Positions 15,217 through 30,996 of a stretch of 64,000 nucleotides of DNA are shown here, one piece after another. A program made the position numbers and the translations under genes. The notes under the pieces were generated by a model. The model did not search any database, was not told the origin of the DNA, and was given only the letters and a program-made list of their open reading frames with translations. This stretch comes from Corticium candelabrum. Its lineage: Eukaryota > Porifera > Homoscleromorpha > Homosclerophorida > Plakinidae. Each line of letters begins with the position of its first letter. Position 1 is the first letter of the stretch. Location: assembly GCF_963422355.1 (NCBI RefSeq), contig NC_085094.1, positions 4,976,570 through 5,040,569 of the forward strand, read 5' to 3'.

Positions 15217-15274
<58 letters not shown>

Positions 15275-15356
15275 CAGAAATGGATGATGTTCTGAGTTTG
15301 GATTTTCCTGTATGTGAGTAAATAGTTTTGAGTGTACCTGCAGTGGTACATGTGTG

Positions 15357-15419
<63 letters not shown>

Positions 15420-18400
15420 AAATATGGCTCAATTCAGCACATTGCATTCGATAAATATATAAGTATAAAATTATATATTTTAATTATATACATTGACATA
15501 TATTAATAAATGCAATTTGCGTTTAAGCCAAATTTAAATTAAAAATTAAATTTCTATATATTTCTAAACTAGCCTTAATAAATTTTTATGTTATATGTTA
15601 CAAATCACAATTCCATATGAAATGATGATCACTTGTCTTCTGACTTTACTACTTGTGATTATAGGATGCTGAAACAGTATTTATATCAGCCAGTCAAATT
15701 AATAGTAAACTGGCCTTCTCTCTTTATATTCCACTCAACTCTCTAATTACTCGATGCAATTGCTTTCCTAGAATTTTCAACTGATGTTGGCAACGATCAG
15801 CTCATCATCCGACATCAACCGCCATCAACATCACGACCAAGACAGCACTCTCCACCACCGTCATCTCTCTTACTGTCTTCATCATCAACGTCCTCACCAC
15901 CAACATCGTCATTATCATCGCCATTATTGCCAACGCCAACACCACGATCGCGGACTTCAACACTATTAGCTGGCGGCAATCTAAACCTAGTAGCTATTAT
16001 AGTCTCGATAATAATAATATCTACCATTCTGGTAATCATCCTGATTTGGCTAATTTGCTGCAGGCAAGAACCACTTGAAATTACAAGCTAACTTTTACAT
16101 TCAATGTTTATAATCTTTTTGCTTATCATAGAGGCAAACGAAAGTCGGTGACCTTGTACAAAGGAAGATCTGAGAATTTGTCACAAGAGGTCACTCTGAA
16201 GGAGATTAGACCTAGCAACGAGTCCGTAGAACCTTCTACCTTTGTGTCGTTCGTCATGAACAACAACTGGGAAACAGAGCAATCGAGTAAGCAAAATTAC
16301 CAACAAAAATCTACTTAAACTAACACGACTGTCATCTATTACATGCAGCATCAATAATCGAATTTGAAAGACATGTGAAGAGGTTGAAAGCGTGTGACAA
16401 CGAAGGATTCGCTGCTGAATTTGACGTACGTACTCTAACATGTTAAATGAGATGCCTATCTAGACATAAGTGTAGGAACCTAGATTTGGTTGAGAAGGCA
16501 CACATTTGCTAGGGCGAGGCTCTGCACAACAAAGCTAATGTTTTATTAATTAATGTATTATTAATTAATTAATCATATATATGCACGCTACACAGCAAAA
16601 AAACAGAAAACCAACATTGTGCTACACTATAGTGTTAGTGCAGTAATACTGCATGTCATGTCAGTGTTATCAGTTTCTACGTCTGTCATCCATATATATT
16701 AGTAGGTCACTTGACAGTTGGAAAAGTTCAGGGGCACATGCCTCCAGTGCCCCTGGTTCCTTATGCATTACCGTGTCCAGGGGTGGCCAACTGACACAAT
16801 GGTGCCACAGGTGGCATCAGAATCTGGTCTTGAGCACCAAGCAAGCAAAGATGTGGCACCAAGACTTGAAGCCACTCAAGCAGATGGTGAGTGGTAATTT
16901 CTTGAACACGAGGCAACACCATGATACATACAAGAGTACAGTATGTACATGTATGTATGCATGTATGTAGGTGTGCATGTACTATGTAGGTAAGTAGGTA
17001 GCCTCAAACCAGTCTCGCGCAGGTGTGTCCAAGTGGGTGTGCCATTATCTTTAGGCACCAGGCACAAGCTTTAGCCAAACTTGGCCACCCTTGATCATGT
17101 CAACTTATGTTCTTATCCCTAGGAGCTCAACAGTGTCGGAACTTATCAGAGCACCTCGATTGCAAGAAGACCCGAAAACGCAATGAAGAACCGCTACCGC
17201 AACGTCGTGCCCTGTATTTGCAAATACAAGTAGCTAATTTCGATGAAACACTCAATGCACATGTCGTCCGTTTAGATGACGACGGCCGTGTCATGCTCCA
17301 CGACGTCGATGGAATGCATGCACTGGAGAATGACTACATCAATGCAACGTACATAAACGTACGTAACTTTGTCCCTTGATCTCTGACTGTGATCAATTTT
17401 GGTATACCCATTGCAGGGATATACAAAAAGAAAAAAGTACATTGTGACACAAGGTCGGCCGATCAACCTTAACACACCTCTAACATTCTATTGGTTTACT
17501 GTCCACCTATAGGACCTCTTTTTGAAACATCTGTTGATTTTTGGCGTATGGTGTGGCTGGAAGGAGCGGAGTTTATTGTCATGGTGACTCGAGCAGTTGA
17601 AAGTGGCAAAGTGAGATGCACCCTGGTGCATGACTATGCATGAAATGTCACTGTTTCTGCTGCTTTTAGGAAAAGTGTTTCCAATATTGGTCGGACAGTA
17701 CACCCAAATACTTTGGTGGTTTAACGGTGGCCGTTGAAACAGTTAGCGAAATGGCGGACTACACAATGCGAACCATGACGCTAAAACTGGTAAGTGTACA
17801 AGCTCAAATTCGACTATACTCTGCTGTAACGGTATCACATGTATGCAATGCGACTTTGTTGTTGCAGAGGGACGCGGAGCGTTTGGTGACGCACTATCAG
17901 TTCAAAAGTTGGCCCGATCACGGGGTCCCTTCTAGTGCCACTAATCTGCTGGGCCTCATTTACCACTACAGAAGAGACTCTAGAGGCTCGACTGCTCCTC
18001 TGATAATCCATTGCAGGTGCCGACGCACTTAAGTCGCTCTCAATCAGAGGATGCCTCTTGTTTCTTAGAAAATTCTCTAATGTTTGTTTGTTGTGCTATA
18101 GTGCTGGTGTTGGGCGGTCTGGCACGTTGGTGGCGATTGATACTTTGATGAATGTCCTAGCGGCCGGGGGAGACATCGATGTGAAGTCTGTTGTTGTGCG
18201 TTTGAGGATGAGTCGCACAAACATGGTGCAGAGTATGGTAAGATGACAAACACGGTGTCTTGTCGACTGCCATGCATACATGCAGCTTCGTCTCACGGTG
18301 CATCTGCTGTGGCACTAGATGCAGTACATTTTCATTCACGATGCCGTCTTGGAAGCTTACCACACAAGAAGGACAGAAATTACAGCCTCAAAGTTTTCCA

Positions 18401-19697
18401 GCAAGACTGAAAGTCTGATGTGCCTAGACGTATCCGGTTTCAAGAAATTCAAGAGAGAGTTTGATGTCTGACCGTCTCAAATCAAAACAATATGTCTGCC
18501 ACGTAATACCATCTTTATTACAGGTTCTCCTAAAGCTTAGTCCACCATGTTCTACAACGCCAATTGAGACAACTGTGCTGCAAGAGAGGAACCGAGATCT
18601 CGACTTTGTCCCCCGTATGTTGATGTCATACTTCTGTCTCAATGTTTGTCTCTCATTTTGTTAACATTAGCTGAAACGTCTCGCGTGCTTCTATTCCCCA
18701 GCAGTTTATGTGATTCTGCTGTTGCTAAAGGTGCAGACTACATCAATGCAAGCTTTGTAGACGTAAGTACTGTGCATGCAATAAATCCATAGAATTTGAG
18801 ATCTCATCGGTTGCTTGTATGTGCGTTCCTCAAGGGCTACCACAAACGTAATTTCTTCATCGTGACTCAAGCTCCTCTTCCCAGCACAATAACCAACATG
18901 TGGAACATGGTGTCTCACCAGAACGTGAGTGCCATTGTCAATTTGGCTCAAGAAGATGAATTCGATCAGGTCGATGCGTCCACCCCATTACGATCATCAG
19001 ACATGGTAACATCTCTTTGTGTTTAGTACTGGCCCGATTCGGTATCACAAACATACAGAGATGTCAGCGTCGATGTTCTGTCCTCAGAAATTCAGCAATC
19101 GTTTGCAGTGCACAGAGTACTGGTAAACAGGGTAAACAAGATTTCTAAAATACAAAAATAGTGTGTCTGTGTGTAATTTTGGGTGTTTGCATCAGGGTCA
19201 GTCTTCCAATGACGTTTCCCTATTTCATTACACTGCCTGGCCGAATAATTCTCATCCCAAGGATATGGCGGGACTGTTGGATCTAATGAATCGATTGGAT
19301 CAGTGGATGAAGACGACTGGTGGAAACCGTGTGGTCGTCCATTGCTGGTACGCACAACCTTCACACTGAAAGGTTCTTATCACAAAGTGATCATTTGCAC
19401 TTAGCTCTGGTGTGGGACGAACTGGTTCGTTCTGCGCCGCCTACAATGTCATCGACCAGCTGAACAGCGAAGGCGTAGCCAACGTGCTTCACGTGACTAA
19501 AATTCTTTACAACCAGAGACCGAGAATCATACAGACACCCGTAAGTCTCATTGATCTTATACACTCACGATATTCACCTGACAGCTGGTGCATTATAGGA
19601 AGACTATGAGACTGTTTACACTATTGTCGATAACTACCAGCAATCAGACAAACCCTACTACACTATTCCTGACAAAACCTACGGCACTAACCTCTAA
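1..19697 (+). CDS. Gene 1: receptor-type protein tyrosine phosphatase with duplicated Ig/FN3 ectodomain (5' end outside window)
   Basis: Predicted type I membrane receptor that dephosphorylates phosphotyrosine inside the cell. Exons read from GT-AG sites: 1-309, 454-774, 844-1140, 1206-1520, 1590-1913, 1974-2252, 2307-2633, 2702-3034; the same eight at +3980 (3965-4289, 4434-4754, 4824-5120, 5186-5500, 5570-5893, 5954-6232, 6287-6613, 6682-7014); 7706-8029, 8081-8187, 8249-8435, 8500-8599, 8769-9030, 15665-15704, 15772-16063, 16132-16286, then PTP exons to the TAA at 19695-19697. Reading phase agrees at every junction, including across the 6.6-kb intron 9031-15664. Order: Ig, 7 FN3, Ig, 7 FN3, FN3, split FN3, membrane-proximal region, TM, PTP D1, PTP D2. 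Signal peptide and start lie left of the window. Oddities are a 20-bp intron at 17214-17233 and a GC donor at 16064. Two separate genes (copies A and B) are less likely because copy A has no TM or stop and its last exon joins copy B in phase. Confidence 0.82.
3965..7330 (+). repeat. Tandem exon cassette, copy B
   Basis: Second copy of the 3980-base unit. Its Ig exon begins after an acceptor ending at 3964, and the extra N-terminal residues visible here are hidden in copy A by the window edge. All eight exons stay open and keep phase-1 boundaries, so the duplication lengthens the ectodomain without a frameshift. Intron sequence 7015-7330 still aligns with 3035-3340. Bases 7331-7705 hold no recognised exon. 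Confidence 0.95.
7706..9030 (+). other. Gene 1 membrane-proximal exons: FN3, split FN3, and a receptor-PTP membrane-proximal region
   Basis: Exon 7706-8029 is one FN3. Exons 8081-8187 and 8249-8435 together make a second FN3 split by a phase-0 intron; the same split recurs in genes 2, 3, 4 and 5. Exons 8500-8599 and 8769-9030 encode a membrane-proximal region like that of gene 5 (61581-61970), sharing the LKPNT-Y segment before the membrane. The intron 8600-8768 is almost pure A/T. The last exon ends in phase 0, which fits the exon at 15665. Confidence 0.8.
11011..11290. repeat. Foldback element: long inverted repeat with about 126-base arms
   Basis: Bases 11011-11136 and 11162-11290 are near-perfect reverse complements with a spacer of about 25 bases. 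The right arm has a small extra insertion (ATGATG against CAT). A TA array follows the right arm directly. It has no coding capacity and looks like a foldback or MITE-type insertion, or an inverted duplication. It would form a strong hairpin in the intron RNA. Confidence 0.85.
11483..15092 (-). mobile_element. Non-LTR retrotransposon, R2-like architecture (zinc fingers, RT, C-terminal nuclease), frameshifted
   Basis: The coding part reads from 15092 down to 11483. The reading frame of the main ORF stops at 11781, but the family's C-terminal segment continues in another frame from about 11810 to 11483 (contains [11 protein letters not shown]). A single small indel therefore separates the two parts. 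TA arrays lie beyond both ends (11356-11444 and 15219-15272). It sits antisense inside gene 1's large intron. I could not define target duplications. The clade is inferred from domain order and not from a phylogeny. Confidence 0.8.
11781..15092 (-). CDS. Retrotransposon ORF: zinc-finger / reverse transcriptase / restriction-like endonuclease protein (1103 aa before frameshift)
   Basis: The protein would copy the element's RNA into DNA at a nicked chromosomal target. The N-terminus has a hydrophobic stretch ending [11 protein letters not shown], a form like the 2A-type motif of some non-LTR elements but lacking the usual Asn. A C2H2-type finger (CPLC...HINASH) and a Cys cluster (CDCG...CC) follow. 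RT motifs are [21 protein letters not shown] and the catalytic YLDDG. Near the C-terminus are a Cys/His motif (CTCRQH...GDHLISC) and [10 protein letters not shown]...FDITV, which resembles the restriction-like PD-(D/E)xK nuclease that follows RT in R2-type elements. All key RT residues are present. The frameshift near 11810 removes the last part of the C-terminus. Confidence 0.85.
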   Translation of the reverse strand: MGVSLEVYRCRIGCFAPIAHLLSTSVSEKVQLGHTTSRNRNVNAHTAPKRVRCLFSCCFCLTLAAILILRCGDVHPHPGPPTRPEEDVHSTVDLSTVRDCSSGTSDDVSVLEDLCTLSSQAASSSGVLPQCPLCASSFRDIGSLWQHINASHISRHLFPSRAFLQGHNRRLCCDCGFAYSKRFQCCRRSLGSGNRCRGLMEDPVSSLWLNGQSDQDSLSSSCENSHSDLHHDTHLSASNRPDPSCVASCPADLDLVLEGVHAASMLSPPTQDESLVFTSVMDEIASLRVQTVKHVPRSTRPLLAEVLSGEFLRACENGIWGFVRLFMFAKAVLRVPPRGGRKKRLVIKQLLLSRLRQWQQGNLVALWTAARQECQSRSTRQSVSIAKSNARRSLNLAREGRFGDAMKVLGSCGCASRDDPMVLDELKSRHPEHALPEWSDDIPPPLVVDSLAVLSALESFPRGSSPGFSQLRAQHLLDIMKGAYVPDAQLCLANLSRFMTKLLAGKCDPRIAPWLSGAPLTALLKKSGGFRPIAVGEVLRRLASKLCCASVKDRLPDVFLPTGQVGVGIRSGMESAIHTTQSFLDANWDKEDFCCLKIDMTNAFNECSRPAFLSRLRREFPELFAWAQWSYHVPSEMRYGRHQILSTAGVQQGDPLSPLLFSLVILELLDSIGAISNLHLQIWYLDDGTFFGSRESVSSLLQSVSEKGPSYGLHVNLNKCELYWPSGDQAFPLFPSQVRRLSEGVELLGSPVHGSVDFFRSSISKRVDKVLESQTLLSNLEDPQVELHLLRSCQSICKINHLLRTVTPALLTDQLRRFDVGLRRSLEIICRSSITDTAWLQATLPVRLGGLGLREAVKSAPAAYVGSCNSTKLLVQDFLRKACNSLASTNVHVPTSLLLEESESYLQSCSFLKNEHSHLLLDFNNSTQRQIQSKLDADLFNCLLNNASLRDRARLNSISTPHAGAWLRAIPNPNLGLSMLSHEFVISIRLWLGIKMFPSPPTSILCTCRQHIDPFGDHLISCGTGPERTRRHNALAEVIFQALLVENKDVVKEVRCSGSDESRPGDVFHPDFLEGKPAYFDITVRNSLQPLYVKSSSKGWGSS
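15665..16286 (+). other. Gene 1 stalk, transmembrane and juxtamembrane exons
   Basis: Exon 15665-15704 matches the small linker exon of gene 5 at 62054-62102. Exon 15772-16063 encodes a long Ser/Pro/Thr-rich stalk followed by one hydrophobic helix ([13 protein letters not shown] onward) and a Cys-Cys-Arg stop-transfer end. Its donor is GCAAGA, so this is a GC-AG intron; gene 5 has a normal GT at the same place. Exon 16132-16286 is the basic juxtamembrane segment (RGKRKSV). Confidence 0.75.
16349..18465 (+). other. Gene 1 PTP domain 1 (catalytically intact)
   Basis: Exons 16349-16425, 17123-17213, 17234-17358, 17417-17453, 17513-17610, 17670-17789, 17868-18016, 18102-18237 and 18319-18465. 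Visible family motifs in order: [27 protein letters not shown], the WPD loop as WPDHGVP with its general-acid Asp, and the P-loop [11 protein letters not shown] with the nucleophilic Cys and Arg. The P-loop is split by an intron after HC, as in gene 5. All residues needed for phosphotyrosine hydrolysis are present, so D1 is predicted active. Confidence 0.88.
17214..17233 (+). other. Candidate 20-base intron inside PTP D1 of gene 1
   Basis: Reading through gives a TAG stop after VVP. Removing GTATTTGCAAATACAAGTAG restores the PTP frame (VVPSNFDE) in the same phase as gene 5, whose intron at this site (62810-62875) is 66 bases. It begins with GT and ends with AG but is shorter than introns normally spliced in animals. 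It may be a truly minimal intron, an assembly or deletion artefact, or an inactivating lesion. Confidence 0.55.
18524..19697 (+). other. Gene 1 PTP domain 2 (probably inactive) and C-terminus
   Basis: Exons 18524-18614, 18671-18762, 18835-18969, 19027-about 19131, 19196-19347, 19405-19540 and 19599-19697. The PTP fold is clear ([32 protein letters not shown] then SGVGRTG). The WPD loop reads WPN, so the general-acid Asp is lost. The P-loop reads HCCSGVGRTG, which keeps Cys-x5-Arg but changes the usual Ala to Ser. In receptor PTPs the second domain is commonly regulatory, and this fits. The C-terminal tail has several Tyr ([15 protein letters not shown]). The donor near 19131 could instead be at 19123. 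Confidence 0.85.
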
Positions 19698-22007
<2,310 letters not shown>

Positions 22008-22026
22008 GTAGGCGTGGGCAACACTT
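22008..22026 (+). promoter_or_regulatory. Conserved upstream motif, gene 2
   Basis: GTAGGCGTGGGCAACACTT, 120 bases before the ATG of gene 2. The same or nearly the same 19-mer occurs before genes 3, 4 and 5 although flanking DNA around the gene 2 copy has diverged. It is a candidate promoter or 5' UTR element. No factor is assigned. Confidence 0.5.
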
Positions 22027-22127
22027 TTCTCACAAGTTGGTATTTCTAGCCACCACGTTCTACTCTCTAGCTAGCTAGAGTAGAGTTTCTACTGAATTTT
22101 TATTATAGTCTACGTTTGCTGAGTCTC

Positions 22128-25894
<3,767 letters not shown>

Positions 25895-26056
25895 ATGCAA
25901 ATTTTACTTGCAACACTATCTACACTGATGCATGCGACAAGACGAATGTCTAAGAAAATCAATACGTGATAGAAACATTTGGTACAAATTGATAGCAATC
26001 TTGATTAGAGTGTAATTAGGTCCTTGTCTCTAAAACATTCTAAAAGCAATTTGAGC

Positions 26057-26062
26057 AATAAA
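26057..26062 (+). terminator. Poly(A) signal AATAAA for gene 2
   Basis: AATAAA about 163 bases after the gene 2 stop codon, a normal distance for a 3' end. From here to 26565 there is no supported gene. Confidence 0.5.
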
Positions 26063-26565
26063 CGAAACCTAAAGGTGCTCATGAAAATTTGTAGCTATCA
26101 CAGTTTATGATTACATGCATTCTCGAAAAATTATGAATGTAATCGTCGTCTGTGTGTACTAAAACTCGTTTCCAGACCCACTCCATGCGTTTCGCCACGT
26201 GTCTAACTATGTCATGTGATGGACCACGTGTACGTCTCTTTGCAAAAGCGAAAAGTGGGCTTTCATGGAGACGAGGCTATCGTTCTTCTATTAGATGAAT
26301 CAATCGATGGTGCATGCTAGTTTACAAAGGCTTTAACACTTTTTTCTAGTACGTTCCTCGATCTGCCACATAGTAGACGGCGAAATCGTTGGTCTAACTT
26401 ATCTAAGTTAATTACGGTTCATAAAAACCGGAGTACATGGACTCCAGGGGATTTTGTTGCTGGACAGTCGCCTAGAAAAATAGAGATTGTGCAGCTAGCT
26501 CCGTTGCGACTGCATGGACGTTATCTTACAACTAGGTCGTAGGGAAACGAGGAAGTGTTGGTCTA

Positions 26566-26583
26566 TAGGCGGAGGCAACACTT
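26566..26583 (+). promoter_or_regulatory. Conserved upstream motif, gene 3 (diverged)
   Basis: TAGGCGGAGGCAACACTT, about 80 bases before the ATG at 26662. It differs from the gene 2/4 form by a T/G and G/A change in the middle. Confidence 0.45.
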
Positions 26584-26885
26584 GCTTGTCTGAGAAGATC
26601 GCGCTCTACTAGACTAGTCGTGTGAGTTGCTGATCTGCACCTATACACGTCGTTGTGTTTCATGATGTCGTCAATCAGACAGCTGCTGTGGCTCTGCTTC
26701 TATGTGTACACTCTCACCAGAAGCATTCGATGTGAAACAAACAATGCAGGTAGTCTCGTACATGCTGCATGCATGTGTAGGCTAAATGAGCCTAGCTACT
26801 TTTTCTATACAGTTGCTGTAGCCTTAGCAGCTCCTGGAATATCACTAGCTGTAGGCACAGAAGACGCACAAAAAGTATTGGGATA

Positions 26886-27015
26886 TGTAATAGTTTAGGG
26901 TTGTTTGGGGGAGGCGTCTTGGGGCGACTGCGCAGTAGAAGAGTCTAAGTTGGTTTTGGCAGACTTTGTTGAGTTAGACAGTGTAGAATGCAAATACACG
27001 AGTCTCAATACTACA
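26886..27015 (+). repeat. 5' LTR
   Basis: Starts TGTAATAGTTTAGGG and ends TACTACA. It is followed at once by TATTGGTGACGAGGC, the position of the primer binding site; the tRNA cannot be named from this. Confidence 0.92.
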
Positions 27016-27042
27016 TATTGGTGACGAGGCAAAGAACGAAAC

Positions 27043-30000
27043 ATGACATCGATGATCGGGAAAGTGAGGTTCTTTGATGGAACTCCAGATGAATGGGAAC
27101 ACTACGTCGAACGACTACGGTTTTACTTCACGGCGAACAAGGTGACTGACAAAGACCAACGGAAGGCAGTGTTGTTGAGCGCATGTGGCGCTCAAACGTA
27201 CGAACTCATCCGCAACCGTCTCGCGCCGCAGACACCGGATGCAGTCGAATATGATGACATCGTCAAGAGAGTCCAAGATCACGTGAGACCAAAGCCTTCT
27301 CTTATTCTACAACAGTTTAGATTTAACAGTTTGAACAGGAAAGAAGGTGAGTCTGTGGCGGATTTCGTGATGGGATTGCGTCGATTATCGACAGACTGTG
27401 CCTTTGGGATACTCTCTCAGACATGCTAAGAGACAGACTGGTGTGCGGGATAAATGAAGAGAAGATTCAGCGGAGACTCTTTCAAGAAGCCAACTTGACA
27501 TTTGAGGACGCCCTACGAATTGCCCGAGCGATGGAAACAGCTTCGAAAACTTTGCTAGAAATGCAACAAGGTGGTCTTACATCAACAGCAACTCAAGCAC
27601 CAGTGGCAGTACATCAGACATCAAGTAGGAGGGACGATACACCAGAAAAAAGTAAGTGTTCTCGGTGTTGGGGTTGGCATCTTCCCAAGCCATGCCTTTC
27701 CAGACAGCTGAGTGTAGGAAGTGCAAGAAGCGGAGCCATATTGCGAGAGCGTGCCGAAGTCAGTCAAATCAACAAGGAGAATCAAAGGCAGCTCACCAAA
27801 TAAGCCAAGAAGAGGATTTCCAGAAATCAGAAGAAATGTTAGAGACGGCAATGAACGCTGTACACATAGTGGGGCGTGGCAATGAAGTGAAGCCACTCAA
27901 GGTAGAAGTTGTGATTAATCAGCAGAAGGTGGAGATGAAGATCAACACTGGGGCAGCGGTAACTCTGGTGAATGAAGCTACTTTCAAGGCATTGTGGTCT
28001 AAGCGGAAGGCCCCCGGTTTGCGTAGGCCACAAGTACAATTACGGACATATTCAGGGAAATCATTCTTTGGTTGGTGAAACAGATGTGAAAGTGAGATAT
28101 GGACAGCAAGTGGCTTTCCTGCCATTGATCATTGTCAAAGGCAAGGGTCCAAATTTGTTTGGTAGAAACTGGATGCAGAACCTAAAACTGAAATGGGAAG
28201 AGATATTCCATCTCCATATCACTGGTAGAACATCACACGAGGAAGGAAGGATTCAACATAGGAGCTCATCACCAAATACCAGAAAGTATTCAAGGAGAAG
28301 ACGGGACGCTAGTCGAACAGGAGTTGAGACGGTTGGAACGAGACGAAATTATAGAAGCCGTTCGATTCTCTGATTGGATTGCTCCAGTAGTACCGGTTTT
28401 AGCTAAGAATGGACGGTTCAATCAGAATATGCGGTGACTTTAGGTGACGATTAACCAGGCTGCTCCTTGTGAGAAATACCCATTGCCAAAGATCAATAAT
28501 ATATATTTGCCTCTTTAGCTGGAGGTCAGCTGTTCACCAAGTTAGATCTGAGCCAAGCTTATCAGCAGGTGCCGCTGAAAGAGACGTCGCAGAAGTACGT
28601 AGTCATAAATAATCACTTGGGGTTGTTCAAGTACAAACGCCTACCTTTTGGGGTGGCCTCGGGTCCAGACATATTTCAAAGAGTAATCGACACTCTCCTT
28701 CAGGATATTCCCATGACAGTGGTCTATTTAGACGATATTCAAGTGCCGGGAAGTTGTCTGGAAGAACACTTGCAGAACCCATAAATGGTATTACAACGCC
28801 CAGCCAACTCGGGATTGCAACTAAAGCTGGCTAAATGCGCGTTTTTGCAGAAAGAAATCAGTTACTTAGGTCGTACTATCAACAGTCAGGGGCTAGCACC
28901 AGACAAAAAGAAGGTGATGGCTATTCAAGCTGCACCTGAACTCAAAATGTTACGGAATTACGATCCTTCTTGGGTATGATTAATTACTATGGCCGGTTTT
29001 TACCGAAGCTGGCTTCAAGGCTGGCTCCACTGTATCAGCTTTTGCGCCAGCACGTACGTTGTCAGTGGAAAGATGAGCATAAGGAAGCGTTCAGACGAGC
29101 GAAGGAGGCTCTCCTGTCTAGTCAAGTGATGATACATTTTGACCCAAGGAAGGAAGTCATCGTAGCCTCTGATGCCTCACTGTACGGGGTAGGAGCCATG
29201 CTTTCACACAGGCTAAGCGACGGTACCGAGCGACCAATCGCTTTCGCATCTAGGAGCTTGGCTGAAGCAGAAAGGAGACATGCGCAGATAGACCGCGAAG
29301 CACTCGCATTGCTGTTTGGTGTGAAGAAGTGCTATCGACACTTAAGTGGAAGAGCATTTACAATCCTTACCGATCACAAGCCGTTGGTCTCATTCTTAGG
29401 AGAGAATAAGGGCGTGCCTTTGATGGCATCAGGTCGCATGCAGCGTTGGGCAATAATATGTTCTGGCTATCGGTATAAACTACGTTATCGACCAGGGACG
29501 ACAAATGCCAACGCCGATGCACTCAGTCGGTTACCTTTTTCTGTTAAACTAGAAGTGACAGAGGATCCTAGTGAAGCGGTGCTATCACGGCACATCTTGT
29601 AAATGATCCCTGCCAGACCGATAACAACTGTACAACTTCGGCAATTTACAGACAGAGATGGACAACCTGGCAACTGTCAGGCATTATGTGTTGAGTGGAT
29701 GGCCGAGAGAAGTAGACTCCGAGCTTTGACATGACTGGAATCGCCGGCACGAGCTAAGTGTCTTGGGTGGTTGTGTACTGTGGGAGTCTCGAGTCATTAT
29801 ACCTCAGAAGGCGTGGCCGAGGGTGTTGGAGGAATTATATGTGGCTCACCCGGAGGTATCTAGAATAAAAAGCCTAGCAAGAAGCTACATGTGGTGGCCG
29901 GGATTGGATGCTGATATAGAGAAGATAGCAAAATCTTGCGGGACATGCCAAGAGCATCAGCGATCACCACCAAAAGCGACTCTTCACATTGGGCACAGCC

Positions 30001-30956
30001 AGAACGTGCGTGGTCGAGATTACATATCGACTTTGCTTGTCCATTCTTGGGGCGGTGGTTTGTTATACTGTCAGATGCGTACTCTCAATGGTTCGAAGTA
30101 AAATCACTGCGTTACCCCGCAACCGGACCTACCATTCGGGTGCTACAGTCTATTTTTGCAACCCACGGACTACCTGAAATCATGGTAAGTGATAATGGCT
30201 CGGCCTTTACGAGTTAAGAATTTGGAAACTTTATGAAGAGCAAGGGAATTGTGCATATTACAACTGCACTCTACCACCCATCCTCTAATGGACTGGCTGA
30301 GAGGGCGGTTCAAACATTCAAGGCAGCCATGAAGCGAATGAAAAACGAACAGGGAACACTGCAAATGAAGCTGGATGAATTTCTTTTTTGGTACAGAATC
30401 ACACCACAAGCGACAACAGGGGAGGCGCCAGCTGTGATTCTGATGGGACGGTGACCAAGAAGCTGCCTGGACTTACTACATCCGGACCTGGCAAGAAAGA
30501 CAAGGGAAGCACAAGAGCAACAAAGGAAGGATCATGACAAATCGCGCAGTTACCGAAATCTGGAGACGGGGCAAACAGTGTTTGTGCGTAACTTTGGCCA
30601 GGGGCCAGGAGTGGTTAGCAGACGTGGTTGAGAGTCAGACGGGACCCTTATCTTTCAGAGTGAGGTTAGAGGACGGACGGTTAGTCAAGCGACACATAGA
30701 TCACGTTCGACAGAGAACGACCAAGACTAAAAGTCCAGAGGGACAAGCAATGATGGAGGACAATCCCAACATTGAGGTAGACCAACAGCAAGGAAAAGAG
30801 AGCACAAGATTGTCAACAGCAACGAACGCTCCGGATGTCACCGAACATCAGCAAACAGAACAAGCAGAGACCGAGGCTGATCAGCAATGGGAAATGAGAG
30901 CTGTCCTCCGGCGTTCCGCACAGATTTCGAGACCTCCAGAAAAACTGCATTTGTAG
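27043..30956 (+). pseudogene. Gypsy gag-pol, broken by several frameshifts and stops
   Basis: Gag runs from ATG 27043 and shifts frame at about 27420. A second zinc knuckle CRKCKKRSHIARAC is visible near 27713-27754. The protease motif reads NTGAAVT (about 27946), where the catalytic Asp would be Asn. RT keeps YLDD (28725-28736) but its N-terminal part has lost its frame. RNase H is in the ORF 28970-29602 (SDASLYGVGA, LTDHKPLV). Integrase shows the HHCC region and SDNGSAF and GLAERAVQ parts of the catalytic core in different frames (29763-30454). It is not functional as read. Confidence 0.88.
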
Positions 30957-30996
30957 GGTAGTAATGTGGGAACTTAGAAATTTTAGAGGGAAGGGG

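Larger units (their letters stand above)
9031..15664 (+). other. Large intron of gene 1 hosting repeats and an antisense retrotransposon
   Basis: No receptor exon is visible here. It contains TA arrays (9113-9149, 9247-9296), a sequence of unknown nature at 9300-10600 with no supported gene, a CA array (10660-10716), a long foldback (11011-11290), TA and T-rich arrays (11291-11444), a non-LTR retrotransposon on the - strand (11483-15092) and two TA arrays (15219-15272, 15357-15416). The phase-0 end at 9030 and phase-0 start at 15665, plus the paralogous exon order in gene 5, support it as one intron. Confidence 0.7.

Noticed and set aside
15784..16039. His-rich + strand and Asp/Gly-rich - strand ORFs at the stalk exon
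   Set aside because: Wrong frames of the Ser/Pro/Thr-rich stalk. The frame that joins both neighbouring exons in phase gives the stalk and TM helix.
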